From: JAIEOG01 sp964519985
Lineage (GTDB): Bacteria > Bdellovibrionota > FAC87 > UBA2466
DNA length: 64,000 nt
Assembly (NCBI GenBank): GCA_964519985.1
Contig: CAZFMF010000012.1
Location: 25,187-89,186 of the forward strand
Direction of reading: 5' to 3'
Below are positions 52,538-60,597 of this stretch, piece after piece; the first letter of the stretch is position 1; each line of letters opens with the position of its first letter. The notes below the pieces were generated by a model. That model ran no database searches. It was given only the letters and a program-made list of their open reading frames with translations, and was not told where the DNA came from. The translations under genes and the position numbers were made by a program.

Positions 52538-53293
52538 CTAGTTTGCCAGGAAGTTGCGTTTGACGATATTTAGAAAATCGCTGGCGAAGTTTTCCATCTG
52601 GGCCTTTAACGAGCGCACCTGATGCGTGTAGTAGTTGTAGGCCATCACCGCCGGGATGGCCGCCGCCAGACCCACGGCGGTAGCGATCAAGGCTTCCGAA
52701 ATAGCGGGCGCAACCACCGCGAGACTGGCTCCACCGGCCATCCCGATGTTTTGAAAGGCGGTCATAATGCCCCAAACCGTTCCAAAAAGACCGATGAACG
52801 GAGCGGTGGCGCCAGTCGTCGCCAAAAAACCCAGCGAACGCTCCAGGCGAATGGTTTCGCTTCGGCTGGCACGGCCGACCGCGCGCTCCAAGTTCGTGAT
52901 GGACGATTCGGGCGGCGTCATCCGCAAGACATCAGCCGGGCTAGCGTTGGCCGGCTGCTTCTGCCGCTCCCGCTCCATGAGGCGCTGTAGCTCCACATAG
53001 CCGGCCTGGAAAACTTTCGCCACCGCAGAGCCGGTGTATTTTTTCGCCTCCGAATAAATATGATCCATGCTCTTGCCGCTCCAGAACGTCTCCAGAAAAT
53101 TTTCCGTGTTCATTGAGCAGCGCTTAATGGTGCCCCACTTAAAAAAGATAACGCCCCAAGTGATGACCGAGAAACTTAACAAGATGAGCAGGGTCAGTTG
53201 CACCACCGGAGTGGCGTGCCACATGATTTCCCAGGCACTCATGGAGGTAGCGACGGCTTCGGCGTCCGGAGTCGCGGCGTAAGCTAAATTCAT
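52538..53293 (-). CDS. tolQ: TolQ (MotA/TolQ/ExbB proton channel)
   Basis: 251 residues from ATG 53293. There are three membrane helices: about 27-48 (VVQLTLLILLSFSVITWGVIFF), about 150-170 (GFLATTGATAPFIGLFGTVWGIMTAF) and about 185-210 (VVAPAISEALIATAVGLAAAIPAVMAYN). The highly conserved G-L-F-G-T-V-W-G-I and E-A-L-I-A-T-A-V-G-L-A-A-A-I-P motifs of the family are intact. It is first in the tolQ-R-A-B operon. The promoter probably lies in 53294-53479, shared divergently with trmFO. Confidence 0.95.
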   Translation of the reverse strand: MNLAYAATPDAEAVATSMSAWEIMWHATPVVQLTLLILLSFSVITWGVIFFKWGTIKRCSMNTENFLETFWSGKSMDHIYSEAKKYTGSAVAKVFQAGYVELQRLMERERQKQPANASPADVLRMTPPESSITNLERAVGRASRSETIRLERSLGFLATTGATAPFIGLFGTVWGIMTAFQNIGMAGGASLAVVAPAISEALIATAVGLAAAIPAVMAYNYYTHQVRSLKAQMENFASDFLNIVKRNFLAN

Positions 53294-53338
53294 TAGGGGG
53301 CCCTTCGTTTTGCGGAGGCGGGATAGCAATTCTTACCA

Positions 53339-53373
53339 GTGTCTTAAAAAGTGCGTGGCACCATTTAAGACAC
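53339..53373. repeat. Short palindromic element, GTGTCTTAAA type
   Basis: GTGTCTTAAA (53339-53348) pairs exactly with TTTAAGACAC (53364-53373), with an inner GTGCGTGGCAC hairpin. The nested layout resembles the elements at 29912-30033 and 40517-40614. It lies in the divergent tolQ/trmFO gap, unlike the other two, which are at gene ends. Confidence 0.75.
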
Positions 53374-53479
53374 CTAGATACCTATCTTATAAGTGTAAGA
53401 GACGATGGGATTTCGGTCAAGAAACGACATGCTGCGTCAGGCGTGACCCGGCGCATTTCCTGGTGTATGTCCGCACCCG

Positions 53480-54799
53480 ATGAAACGGATTACGGTCATT
53501 GGCGGCGGGCTCGCCGGGAGTGAAGCCGCCTGGCAGATTGCGCGGCACGGCATTGGAGTGGATCTCTACGAAATGCGCCCGGTGCGCCCCACTCCCGCCC
53601 ACAAAACGGACCGCCTATCCGAGTTGGTTTGCAGCAATAGCTTTGGTTCCGATTCGGAAGGGTCCGCATCGCGGCTTCTGAAGGACGAACTCACCGCGCT
53701 CCAAGGATTTGTTCTTGCCGCGGCGCGCCGAGCCCAAGTCCCGGCCGGGGCCTCGCTCGCCGTGGATCGGGATGTGTTCAGCCGAGACATTTCCAACACT
53801 CTGGAGAACCACCCCCATATTCGCATCCACCGCGAAGAAGTGCCGCAGATTCCCGAAGCGGGCATTGTCGTGGTGGCGACCGGCCCCCTAACCTCCGATG
53901 CGCTGGCCCGGGATCTGGCCGAACGCGTCGGCCAGGGATCCCTTTATTTCTACGATGCGATATCTCCGATCGTTTCCACGGAGAGTCTCGATCTCACCAA
54001 GATTTTTCGCGCCAACCGTTACGGCAAGGGGGACTCGCAAGACTTCCTCAACATCCCCCTCGACAAAGCGCAATACAATACCCTGGTCGACGATCTGCTC
54101 AGCGGTGAAGTCGTGTTGCCGCATGACTTTGAAGAGGAAAAATATTTTGAAGGCTGCATGCCGGTGGAAGCGATCGCCGCGCGGGGGCGTATGACGCTAG
54201 CGTTCGGCCCGATGCGGCCGGTGGGCCTTACCGATCCCAATACCGGTCGCAGACCGTTCGCGGTGATCCAGCTACGGACGGAGAACGCGTTTCTCACCGC
54301 TTACAATCTGGTCGGTTTCCAAACGAAGTTGAAGTACGGCGAGCAGCAACGCATTTTTCGCAAACTCCCCGGCCTCGAGAACGCCGAGTTCCTTCGCCTA
54401 GGTTGTATGCACCGAAATACGTATCTGGATTCCCCGCGCTTGCTCAAACCGAGTCTGCAATTTCGCCAGGACGAACGGATTTTTCTCGCCGGCCAACTCA
54501 CTGGCACGGAAGGCTACTTGGAATCGACGGCAACGGGGTGGTTGGCGGGAACGAATGCCGCTCGACTTGCCCAGGGCCTTCCTCCGCTGGTGCTTCCCCC
54601 GGAAACCATGCTGGGCGCGTTGACCCACGCGATCACGGATGAAACCAAAAAGAACTTTCAACCGATCAACTCCAACTTGGGCATTTTGCCACCGCTAACG
54701 GAGCCAGTGCGCGACAAAAAACTTCGCCATTTGGCGCAGGCGCAACGGAGCCGAGACTTTCTGAAAAGCTGGACGGTTTCCACCGCCATTTGCGGCTAG
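53480..54799 (+). CDS. trmFO: Folate-dependent tRNA (uracil-54-C5)-methyltransferase TrmFO
   Basis: 439 residues. The FAD-binding motif is VIGGGLAGSEAAWQIARHG (residues 6-24). LSELVCSNSFGSDS contains one catalytic Cys, and KYFEGCMPVEAIAARGRMTLAFGPMRPVGL with its Cys is also conserved. C-terminal GQLTGTEGYLESTATGWLAGTNAAR matches the GidA-like family. It makes m5U54 in the T loop using methylenetetrahydrofolate. Its stop overlaps that of the convergent Gln-rich gene by four bases. Confidence 0.96.
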   Translation: MKRITVIGGGLAGSEAAWQIARHGIGVDLYEMRPVRPTPAHKTDRLSELVCSNSFGSDSEGSASRLLKDELTALQGFVLAAARRAQVPAGASLAVDRDVFSRDISNTLENHPHIRIHREEVPQIPEAGIVVVATGPLTSDALARDLAERVGQGSLYFYDAISPIVSTESLDLTKIFRANRYGKGDSQDFLNIPLDKAQYNTLVDDLLSGEVVLPHDFEEEKYFEGCMPVEAIAARGRMTLAFGPMRPVGLTDPNTGRRPFAVIQLRTENAFLTAYNLVGFQTKLKYGEQQRIFRKLPGLENAEFLRLGCMHRNTYLDSPRLLKPSLQFRQDERIFLAGQLTGTEGYLESTATGWLAGTNAARLAQGLPPLVLPPETMLGALTHAITDETKKNFQPINSNLGILPPLTEPVRDKKLRHLAQAQRSRDFLKSWTVSTAICG

Positions 54800-55563
54800 T
54801 CGATGGAAACGCTGCCGGGCGGATTATGCAACAAACCGCGCCGGAAGGCTTTGGGGTCAGTCACAGGAACCGGATTCCCACCCAAGGTCAACGCTCCGGA
54901 GCTAGTGGGAGCCGAAGTAGGGTTTGCGGTGGCGGCGGGAGCCCGTTGCACCGAAGCTAGCCCCGAACCCGACGCGCGTCCGCTCGAAGCCAACTGGATG
55001 CGTTCTCCCAAAGTCGCCGGCGTGGTCGGTGCCAACGCCGTCGTATTATTCATAGCCGCCACCGCCGTTTCGGCCTGTCGCATGACCAGCGCGGCCTGGG
55101 TTTTCGAAAGCGTTTCGATGTTCGCAATGATGTCGTTCGCCGATTCCGTCATCGCCTTACTGTTCGAAGCCGGAGCCGCCGAAAGTGCGGCGGTCGTTTT
55201 TTCGTCCAGCTTTTCGTCCTTGGCCATGCCGGCTTGAATCGCCTTGGTAGTTTCCTGCAGCATCGCTTTCACTTCCGTCGTGAACTGCTTGGTGTTTTCC
55301 ATCATCGCCTTGCGCCCTTCTTGCGCCGGCTGTTCCAAAGCCTTTTGAATTTCTTCGCGCTTGGACTCGTACTGAGCGCCACCGCCGCCACCCATCCCGC
55401 CGCCCATGCCACCCATTTGCTGTTGTTGCTGCTGCGACGGTTGTTGCTGCTGTTGTTGTTGCTGCCCGAAATTGCCGGCGCCGCGGCCCAGTGAGTTCAT
55501 GTGCTCAGCGTGCGCGTGGGTAAGCGCCAAAACGGAAATCAAGAATGTCGTACGCAGAACCAT
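54796..55563 (-). CDS. Exported Gln/Gly-rich low-complexity protein
   Basis: 255 residues. A signal peptide (MVLRTTFLISVLALTHAHAEH) is followed by two polyglutamine runs (8 and 6 Gln, about 34-49) and a glycine/methionine run (MGGMGGGMGGGGG). A helical, Ala/Lys/Glu-rich middle (about 70-165) and an Ala/Ser/Pro/Thr-rich tail follow. No domain is recognised. Probably periplasmic or secreted. It is convergent with trmFO. Its upstream region contains a terminator-like hairpin (55667-55696), so expression may depend on read-through or a promoter below it. Confidence 0.65.
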   Translation of the reverse strand: MVLRTTFLISVLALTHAHAEHMNSLGRGAGNFGQQQQQQQQPSQQQQQQMGGMGGGMGGGGGAQYESKREEIQKALEQPAQEGRKAMMENTKQFTTEVKAMLQETTKAIQAGMAKDEKLDEKTTAALSAAPASNSKAMTESANDIIANIETLSKTQAALVMRQAETAVAAMNNTTALAPTTPATLGERIQLASSGRASGSGLASVQRAPAATANPTSAPTSSGALTLGGNPVPVTDPKAFRRGLLHNPPGSVSID

Positions 55564-55997
55564 TTGAGGCCTAAGAGTGCATACGCTCGGCCAATCGGGC
55601 CCGTGCCTAGCCTCGCGGCCGAAACTGTGAATGCGTTCGACGGCGGGGCCGGCGCTCCAAAATAAGAAGGGCCGCGGGAATTCACCCGCAGCCCTTCAAT
55701 ACCGTTGTGACTTTCGATAAGGGTTCGAAAGAAAAGGGGGAAACACATCGAGGGGCTAAGCCCTCGTCACCACGGCGTCTTACCCTTTCTAGATTGCAAG
55801 GCTAGGACCAGCGCCTGTTAGGCTTCTGCCCGGGCGGCTGAGGCGACGACGGTTGCCGAAGTTTCAGGCATACTAGACGAATACGCCACCTATCTATTTG
55901 ATTTTACTTAAATAAAACGATTACCCATCCTCTGGACAGGGCTGAGAAAGACTTCATCACCGCACGCAATTCTCCGATAAGGCTAACGAGGGAATCT
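55564..55997 (-). other. 434-bp gene-free stretch with possible minus-strand structured RNA
   Basis: No protein-coding frame looks real here. On the minus strand, from about 55870 down to 55660, there are several local hairpins: CTTTCGA/TCGAAAG near 55712-55735, CGAGGG/CCCCTCG near 55750-55771, and a final strong hairpin with a U-rich tail (55667-55696). An AT-rich patch at about 55885-55925 could hold its promoter. The stretch could be a small RNA gene or a regulated leader of the Gln-rich protein gene. I recognise no known RNA family. Confidence 0.35.
55667..55696 (-). terminator. Intrinsic terminator-like hairpin, minus strand
   Basis: Read on the minus strand, GGGCTGCGGG (55694-55685) pairs with CCCGCGGCCC (55678-55669) through ten pairs including one G-U. 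Flanking AA/TT extend it. It is followed by TTCTTATTTT, a U-rich tail. It lies about 105 bp upstream of the Gln-rich gene start, so it would end a transcript begun further upstream rather than that gene's own message. Confidence 0.65.
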
Positions 55998-56588
55998 ATG
56001 AAGGCGATCTCCCACATTTCGATCCTGGCCGCGCTGTTTTTTGCGGTCTGGGTCTTCGCGGCGGAGCCGACGGTCACCAGCGAGGAGCTCACTCCGGAAG
56101 TTCCGGCGGCGTTGCCGCCCGCGACCGTTTCCGCCGAACCCATTCCGCCGAGTGAAACGGCTCCGGCCCCGGTAGCCGTTTCGACTGTCCCGACGCCGGC
56201 GGCGACTCCCGCGGTCGCTCCGGCACCGACACCCGCCGTTGCCAGCGCGGAGTCCGCGACGTTTCCCGCCGGTTCTGAAATCGCCGTGATCCTTGCCAAG
56301 GATCGGTTCTACCCCAATCAGATTCGCATGCGCGCCGGAGTTCCCGCGGCCCTGGTTTTCACGACCGTAAATAAGAAACCAGCCGCCCTAGTGTTGGAGC
56401 CCATCTCGATTCAGCGCACTTTGGCGTCCCACGCATCTCCGTCCATCGACCGCGCGACGGCGCCGACGGAGATCACGCGCGAACTCAACGCCGATCGCGT
56501 TACCACCATTTCGTTTGAACCCGTCAAAGGGAAGTACGGCTTCCACGATGCGCTGAGCGGCGCACGTGGAGAAATCATCGTGGAGTAA
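55998..56588 (+). CDS. Exported cupredoxin-like domain protein with Pro/Ala linker
   Basis: 196 residues. A signal peptide (MKAISHISILAALFFAVWVFA) is followed by a Pro/Ala/Thr-rich linker (about 23-90) and a beta-sandwich of the Cupredoxin_1 type: ILAKDRFYPNQIRMRAGVPAALVFTTVNKKPAALVLE...VTTISFEPVKGKYGFHDALSGARGEIIVE. In copper-binding members the last segment holds Cys, His and Met ligands; here FHDALSGARG has none of the usual C-x-x-x-H-x-x-M set, so copper binding is doubtful. It is one base upstream of the CpaF-type ATPase gene and clearly co-transcribed with it. Confidence 0.7.
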   Translation: MKAISHISILAALFFAVWVFAAEPTVTSEELTPEVPAALPPATVSAEPIPPSETAPAPVAVSTVPTPAATPAVAPAPTPAVASAESATFPAGSEIAVILAKDRFYPNQIRMRAGVPAALVFTTVNKKPAALVLEPISIQRTLASHASPSIDRATAPTEITRELNADRVTTISFEPVKGKYGFHDALSGARGEIIVE

Positions 56589-56589
56589 A

Positions 56590-57720
56590 ATGTCGGTCTT
56601 CGAAACATCCGTACAGGTATTCCTGAAACCTGTTCTGCAATTCCTCCACGACGATTCCGTGACGGAAATCATGATCAACGGTCCCGATTCGATCTTCATC
56701 GAACGCGCCGGATTCGTCGTCAAAACGGACGTAAAGTTCGAAGACGCCAATGCACTCATGGCCGCCGTTCGCAATATCTCGCAATTCGTCGGCCGCCCGA
56801 TCGATGATGAACACCCGTTTCTCGACGCGCGTCTGCCCGACGGTTCACGTATTCACGCCGTGATTCCACCGATCGCTCGCAACGGCACAACGGTGGCAAT
56901 CCGAAAATTCTCCAAAACGAAATTGCAATTGAAGGACCTAATCGCCAAGGGCGCCCTGACCCCGGAAGCCGCGCGTTTTCTCGACGTCTGCCTCTATCTG
57001 AAAAAGAACATCATCGTCTCGGGCGGCACGGGTTCGGGGAAGACGACGTTGCTCGGCATCCTAGCGAGCCGCACCCAACCCGAGCAGCGTACGGTCGTGC
57101 TCGAAGACTCGGCCGAGTTGAAGGTGAACAACCAGCACGTGGTTTTCTTCGAGGCCCGCCCGGCCGACGAATTTGGCAAGGGCCTGGTGACGCTGCGCGA
57201 TCTGGTGAAATCCAGTCTGCGTTTGCGCCCCGACCGAGTCATCGTCGGTGAAGTACGCGGGGGCGAGGCCCTCGATCTCATCAGTTCCATGAACACCGGC
57301 CATTCCGGCTCCATGGGCACCGTCCACTCCAATAATCCCAAGGAATGCCTGACGCGCTTAGAAACGCTCGCGCTGATGAACGAATCAGAAATGCCGGTTC
57401 AAGCCGTGCGCGCGCAGGTGGCTTCCGCGATCCAAATTGTCATTCAGCTTTCTCGTATCGCCGACGGCTCGCGCAAAATCACTCATATCTCCGAAGGCCT
57501 CGGCATGGATATCCGCGGCAACTACATGACCAACGATATTTTCCTTTTCGAGCAAACCGGTCGCGCCGCCGACGGAAAGATCCAAGGGGCCCTCAACCCC
57601 ACCGGCAACCTGCCCTCCTTCATGCGGGAAATCGAAGTGAACCACCTCCCCTACCCGCGCGAGATGTTCAAACGCCCGCCGGGTCTACCGCCCGTCAAAA
57701 AAGACGAAGAAGCTGCTTAA
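56590..57720 (+). CDS. CpaF/VirB11-type secretion ATPase
   Basis: 376 residues from ATG 56590, with GTGGAG upstream. The N-terminal domain begins FLHDDSVTEIMINGPDSIFIERAG, typical of CpaF. The ATPase has Walker A VSGGTGSGKTTLLG, Asp box EDSAEL, and RVIVGEVRGGEALDLISSMNTGHSGSMGTVHSNNPKECLTRLETL. Such ATPases power Tad pili or type II/IV-like secretion. No pilin, TadB/C or secretin genes are nearby; the partner is the cupredoxin-like gene. It may serve a remote apparatus. The stop is 2 bp from that of convergent plsB. Confidence 0.88.
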   Translation: MSVFETSVQVFLKPVLQFLHDDSVTEIMINGPDSIFIERAGFVVKTDVKFEDANALMAAVRNISQFVGRPIDDEHPFLDARLPDGSRIHAVIPPIARNGTTVAIRKFSKTKLQLKDLIAKGALTPEAARFLDVCLYLKKNIIVSGGTGSGKTTLLGILASRTQPEQRTVVLEDSAELKVNNQHVVFFEARPADEFGKGLVTLRDLVKSSLRLRPDRVIVGEVRGGEALDLISSMNTGHSGSMGTVHSNNPKECLTRLETLALMNESEMPVQAVRAQVASAIQIVIQLSRIADGSRKITHISEGLGMDIRGNYMTNDIFLFEQTGRAADGKIQGALNPTGNLPSFMREIEVNHLPYPREMFKRPPGLPPVKKDEEAA

Positions 57721-57722
57721 GT

Positions 57723-60332
57723 CTAGGGAGCTTTGAAAAACGTTTCCTCGCGCTCTTGCATCAAGTCGCGGTACTCGCGCAGCTGTTTGACGATGGTATC
57801 CAGCGCCGAGGCTCCCTCGATCCGATGGACGACGGTTTTGTCGCCTTCCTTATCGAGGCGCAAGACGCCTTGATTCTCCAGGTAGAGCATCGCGTTGGCG
57901 TAGGTAATGACAGAAAGGCTCTCGGGAAAAAGAATGTCGCCCTGCTGTTGACGCATTTCGGCGAAACGTAGCGCCTTGGCCGTCATGGCCCGCTTGTCCC
58001 AAGCCTTCTCGCCACTGGTGCGCACAAACTCGCAGAAACAAAGATAACTCTCCAGCAACTCGCCCAATGCGCGCGAGTAAACCGAGAGATCGCTCGGCAC
58101 CGTAAAACGATCCTGTAGACCCTTAACCCATTCCGCCGAGTTTTCACTCTGGGCTCCCACGCCAAAGAAAAAGGCGGCCGCCCTTTCCAGCTCTTTAAGA
58201 AACTCCGGCCGTGGTGTGAAAAAGAACTCAAACTTCAGCAAGTCGCGCAGCTGCAGCGCCAGGGCCGAGAAATCTTCCCGGAAGCTTTCACGCCGGCCGG
58301 AATGCCGGTGCCACGCGCTGTAGTAACTTAAGATACAAATACTGGGTAAAACGAAGCAATGGGACGCGCCGTTCTTGTAGAAACCAAGAACGGTGCGCTT
58401 GCGGCTATCGCAGACGTAGCGGCGCGGGACGTTGTCGATCTCCAAAAGCAAATTAGACTTCCGCAAGCGGCGCAGCGTTTCCTCGACCGAACGACGCAAA
58501 GCTTCGGTGCTGGATACGCTCAATTCGATTCCCGCCTTTTCTACGTAATCGCCGAGGCTAAGACTGAGGCGCAGCAATTCTTCGAGTGTCACTAAGGGGT
58601 TGCGATGGCAAAGCAGCACGGTCGACACAATGGACTTCACCGTGATGGGCGTGACGTCGCAAATCGACTTACAAACTTGGAAAGCTGCCTTTTGCAGACG
58701 CCGACGGGAATCCTCTTCGTGTTCCCCGGTCTGGTACATATCTTTGACGAAGATCGGATTAGCTAGACGCACATAAACCTTACCGAAGCGACCGGCGATG
58801 ACCTTACGCGATCGCAAAAGCTCGATCGCACTTTCTTTTACCTTTTGTCCCCCGCCCACTTCCCGGGTGTAAGAGCCCTGCTCGGGTACCTCGTCGTAGC
58901 AAATGGAGACCGGAATGAGCGCCACGTCATCACAGACCCGATTCGGATACGCCTCCATTACCATTTTCAGCATTCCGTAAGCGGGGGCGAGCATCTTGCC
59001 CGAGCGACTGCGCGTTCCCTCGATGAAGAACTTCATATTGTACCGGTGCTTCAAAAGCGTGTGGACGTACTTGGTCAGAAGAATCTGGTACAACGGATCC
59101 CCGCGGAAGGAGCGACGGATGAAGAAGGCGCCGCCCATGCGCAAGAATGGTCCCAGGGGCCAGAATGAAAGGTTCACCCCGGCCGCGACATGCGGGGGCA
59201 CCATGTCGTGTACAAAGAGCACGTACGGGATGACGAGATAGTCGAGATGGCTGCGGTGGCAGGGCACAAAAACCACCGGACGCGTTTTCATGATTTCCCG
59301 GATCTGATGCCACTGACCTTCTTTAAAATTGATCCCTTCAAAAACGCGGGAGAAGAGCCAGTTCAAAAGGACGTACATCACCTCCACAAAACGAAAGCGG
59401 TAATCAGCGGAAATCTCGGTCAGGGTTTGGTAAGCGCGGGACATCACCTTTTTCCGGTCGATACCTTCCTTCTCGGCCATTTGCCCGATGATGGCTTGAA
59501 CCTCTGGTTCGCGCAGCACACTTTCCTTGATCAGGCTGGGCGAATGGTAAGTGGGCCCCAATAGGACGCGCATCTCTTGTTGCACGGCCACCAGAATGCG
59601 ACGCCGAATCCCTTTAGCGGCTCGCATGGATTCGTTTTCATCGAAGCCTTCGATTTTCTCGAGGTGCTCCTTCGAAGCAAAGGGCAAGACGCCCAGCGCC
59701 CGCACGCTGGAATCATTGCGTCGACGCAGCAAGTACCAGAGCTTTCCCATCAGGTTGGGTTTAGAGCTTAAGCCCAGAAGGTATTCGCTGAGACTGCGCG
59801 TGCCACGACGGTATTTCCGCCAGACGATCAAAACGGGAATGACGGAGTAGCTCGAAAGCTCGCCGGCGGCAGAAGCCCGTGCGTACATCTCGGAGAGCAA
59901 TGTTTCGGTGGGGGTAGGCACGCTGATTTTTTTTCGCTCGCGCCCGGACAGGCAAATCAACCGCGGCACCTTCTTATCGAGCGTGAAAAAATCCGAATAG
60001 CGCGCGCGCTTAAAAAGGATCTGAAAAAAGAAAGCGGGTTTGGAGAGGAAAAGAATGCGTTTGCGATTGGCAATCTGAACGGCGCCTAGACCTTGACTAC
60101 GGCACCAACTCGATAGGATCAGCCAGTCAACCAGTCCGCCTTCGACCATGGCAAAAGTCAGTCGGCCAGCCTCCATTCGCTTGTGCAGATCTTCGGTGGG
60201 AAGATCAAATTCAAACCGAACAAAAAGCGTGCGCGAGATCCACTGCCAAAGTCGATCCAGCCAAAGATAAGTCCAATCGTAAACTTTGCCCAAGATGGCG
60301 AGAAGATAGAATTTCCAGGCGGGCGTTGGCAA
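57723..60332 (-). CDS. plsB: Glycerol-3-phosphate 1-O-acyltransferase PlsB
   Basis: 869 residues, near the E. coli PlsB length (807). The four acyltransferase blocks are VPCHRSHLDYLVIPY (H-x4-D), GGAFFIRRSFRGD, FFIEGTRSRSGKML and LIPVSICYDEVPEQG. It adds the first acyl chain to glycerol-3-phosphate at the inner membrane. The proposed start is a TTG at 60332 without a ribosome-binding site, three bases from a 14-bp hairpin; the next in-frame ATG (60176) would remove 52 residues. The true start is therefore uncertain. plsC is about 40 kb away. Confidence 0.93.
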   Translation of the reverse strand: MPTPAWKFYLLAILGKVYDWTYLWLDRLWQWISRTLFVRFEFDLPTEDLHKRMEAGRLTFAMVEGGLVDWLILSSWCRSQGLGAVQIANRKRILFLSKPAFFFQILFKRARYSDFFTLDKKVPRLICLSGRERKKISVPTPTETLLSEMYARASAAGELSSYSVIPVLIVWRKYRRGTRSLSEYLLGLSSKPNLMGKLWYLLRRRNDSSVRALGVLPFASKEHLEKIEGFDENESMRAAKGIRRRILVAVQQEMRVLLGPTYHSPSLIKESVLREPEVQAIIGQMAEKEGIDRKKVMSRAYQTLTEISADYRFRFVEVMYVLLNWLFSRVFEGINFKEGQWHQIREIMKTRPVVFVPCHRSHLDYLVIPYVLFVHDMVPPHVAAGVNLSFWPLGPFLRMGGAFFIRRSFRGDPLYQILLTKYVHTLLKHRYNMKFFIEGTRSRSGKMLAPAYGMLKMVMEAYPNRVCDDVALIPVSICYDEVPEQGSYTREVGGGQKVKESAIELLRSRKVIAGRFGKVYVRLANPIFVKDMYQTGEHEEDSRRRLQKAAFQVCKSICDVTPITVKSIVSTVLLCHRNPLVTLEELLRLSLSLGDYVEKAGIELSVSSTEALRRSVEETLRRLRKSNLLLEIDNVPRRYVCDSRKRTVLGFYKNGASHCFVLPSICILSYYSAWHRHSGRRESFREDFSALALQLRDLLKFEFFFTPRPEFLKELERAAAFFFGVGAQSENSAEWVKGLQDRFTVPSDLSVYSRALGELLESYLCFCEFVRTSGEKAWDKRAMTAKALRFAEMRQQQGDILFPESLSVITYANAMLYLENQGVLRLDKEGDKTVVHRIEGASALDTIVKQLREYRDLMQEREETFFKAP

Positions 60333-60335
60333 ATG

Positions 60336-60368
60336 GAAAGCCCCGGGGTTTTTGACCCCGGGGCTTTC
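60336..60368. promoter_or_regulatory. Perfect 14-bp hairpin at the plsB start
   Basis: GAAAGCCCCGGGGT (60336-60349) pairs without mismatch with ACCCCGGGGCTTTC (60355-60368) around a five-base loop. It ends three bases before the plsB TTG on the minus strand. No T-run follows on either strand, so it is not a normal intrinsic terminator. A second hairpin, GAAGGGACC/GGTCCCTTC (60378-60427), lies just upstream. The rest of the 60333-60597 gap shows no gene that I can support. Confidence 0.6.
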
Positions 60369-60597
60369 GAAATCAGAGAAGGGACCCTTGAAAATAGTGG
60401 TGGTGCTTTACGGCAAGAGGTCCCTTCTGTCCACTCCGCTTACGTGCTGTTCCGCTTCGAAAATTAAGAACACGCTCAATTTATCGGGGTGCCGAGCGAA
60501 GTAAAGACGAATGTTATCGCTGAAGACAGGCTGGATAGGGCGATCGGGGTAACTTACCGAATTTACACGACCGAAGGTGTTAACAGGGGCACACCCC

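Noticed and set aside
49802..53293. Complete Tol-Pal system
   Set aside because: pal, ybgC and ybgF are not in the window; only tolQ, tolR, tolA and tolB can be claimed.
55700..55880. Possible tmRNA: minus strand has a short frame ending in an Ala-rich tag-like peptide
   Set aside because: No tRNA-like 3' end (no GGTTC...CCACCA) and no matching 5' GGGG...TTCGAC segment were found.
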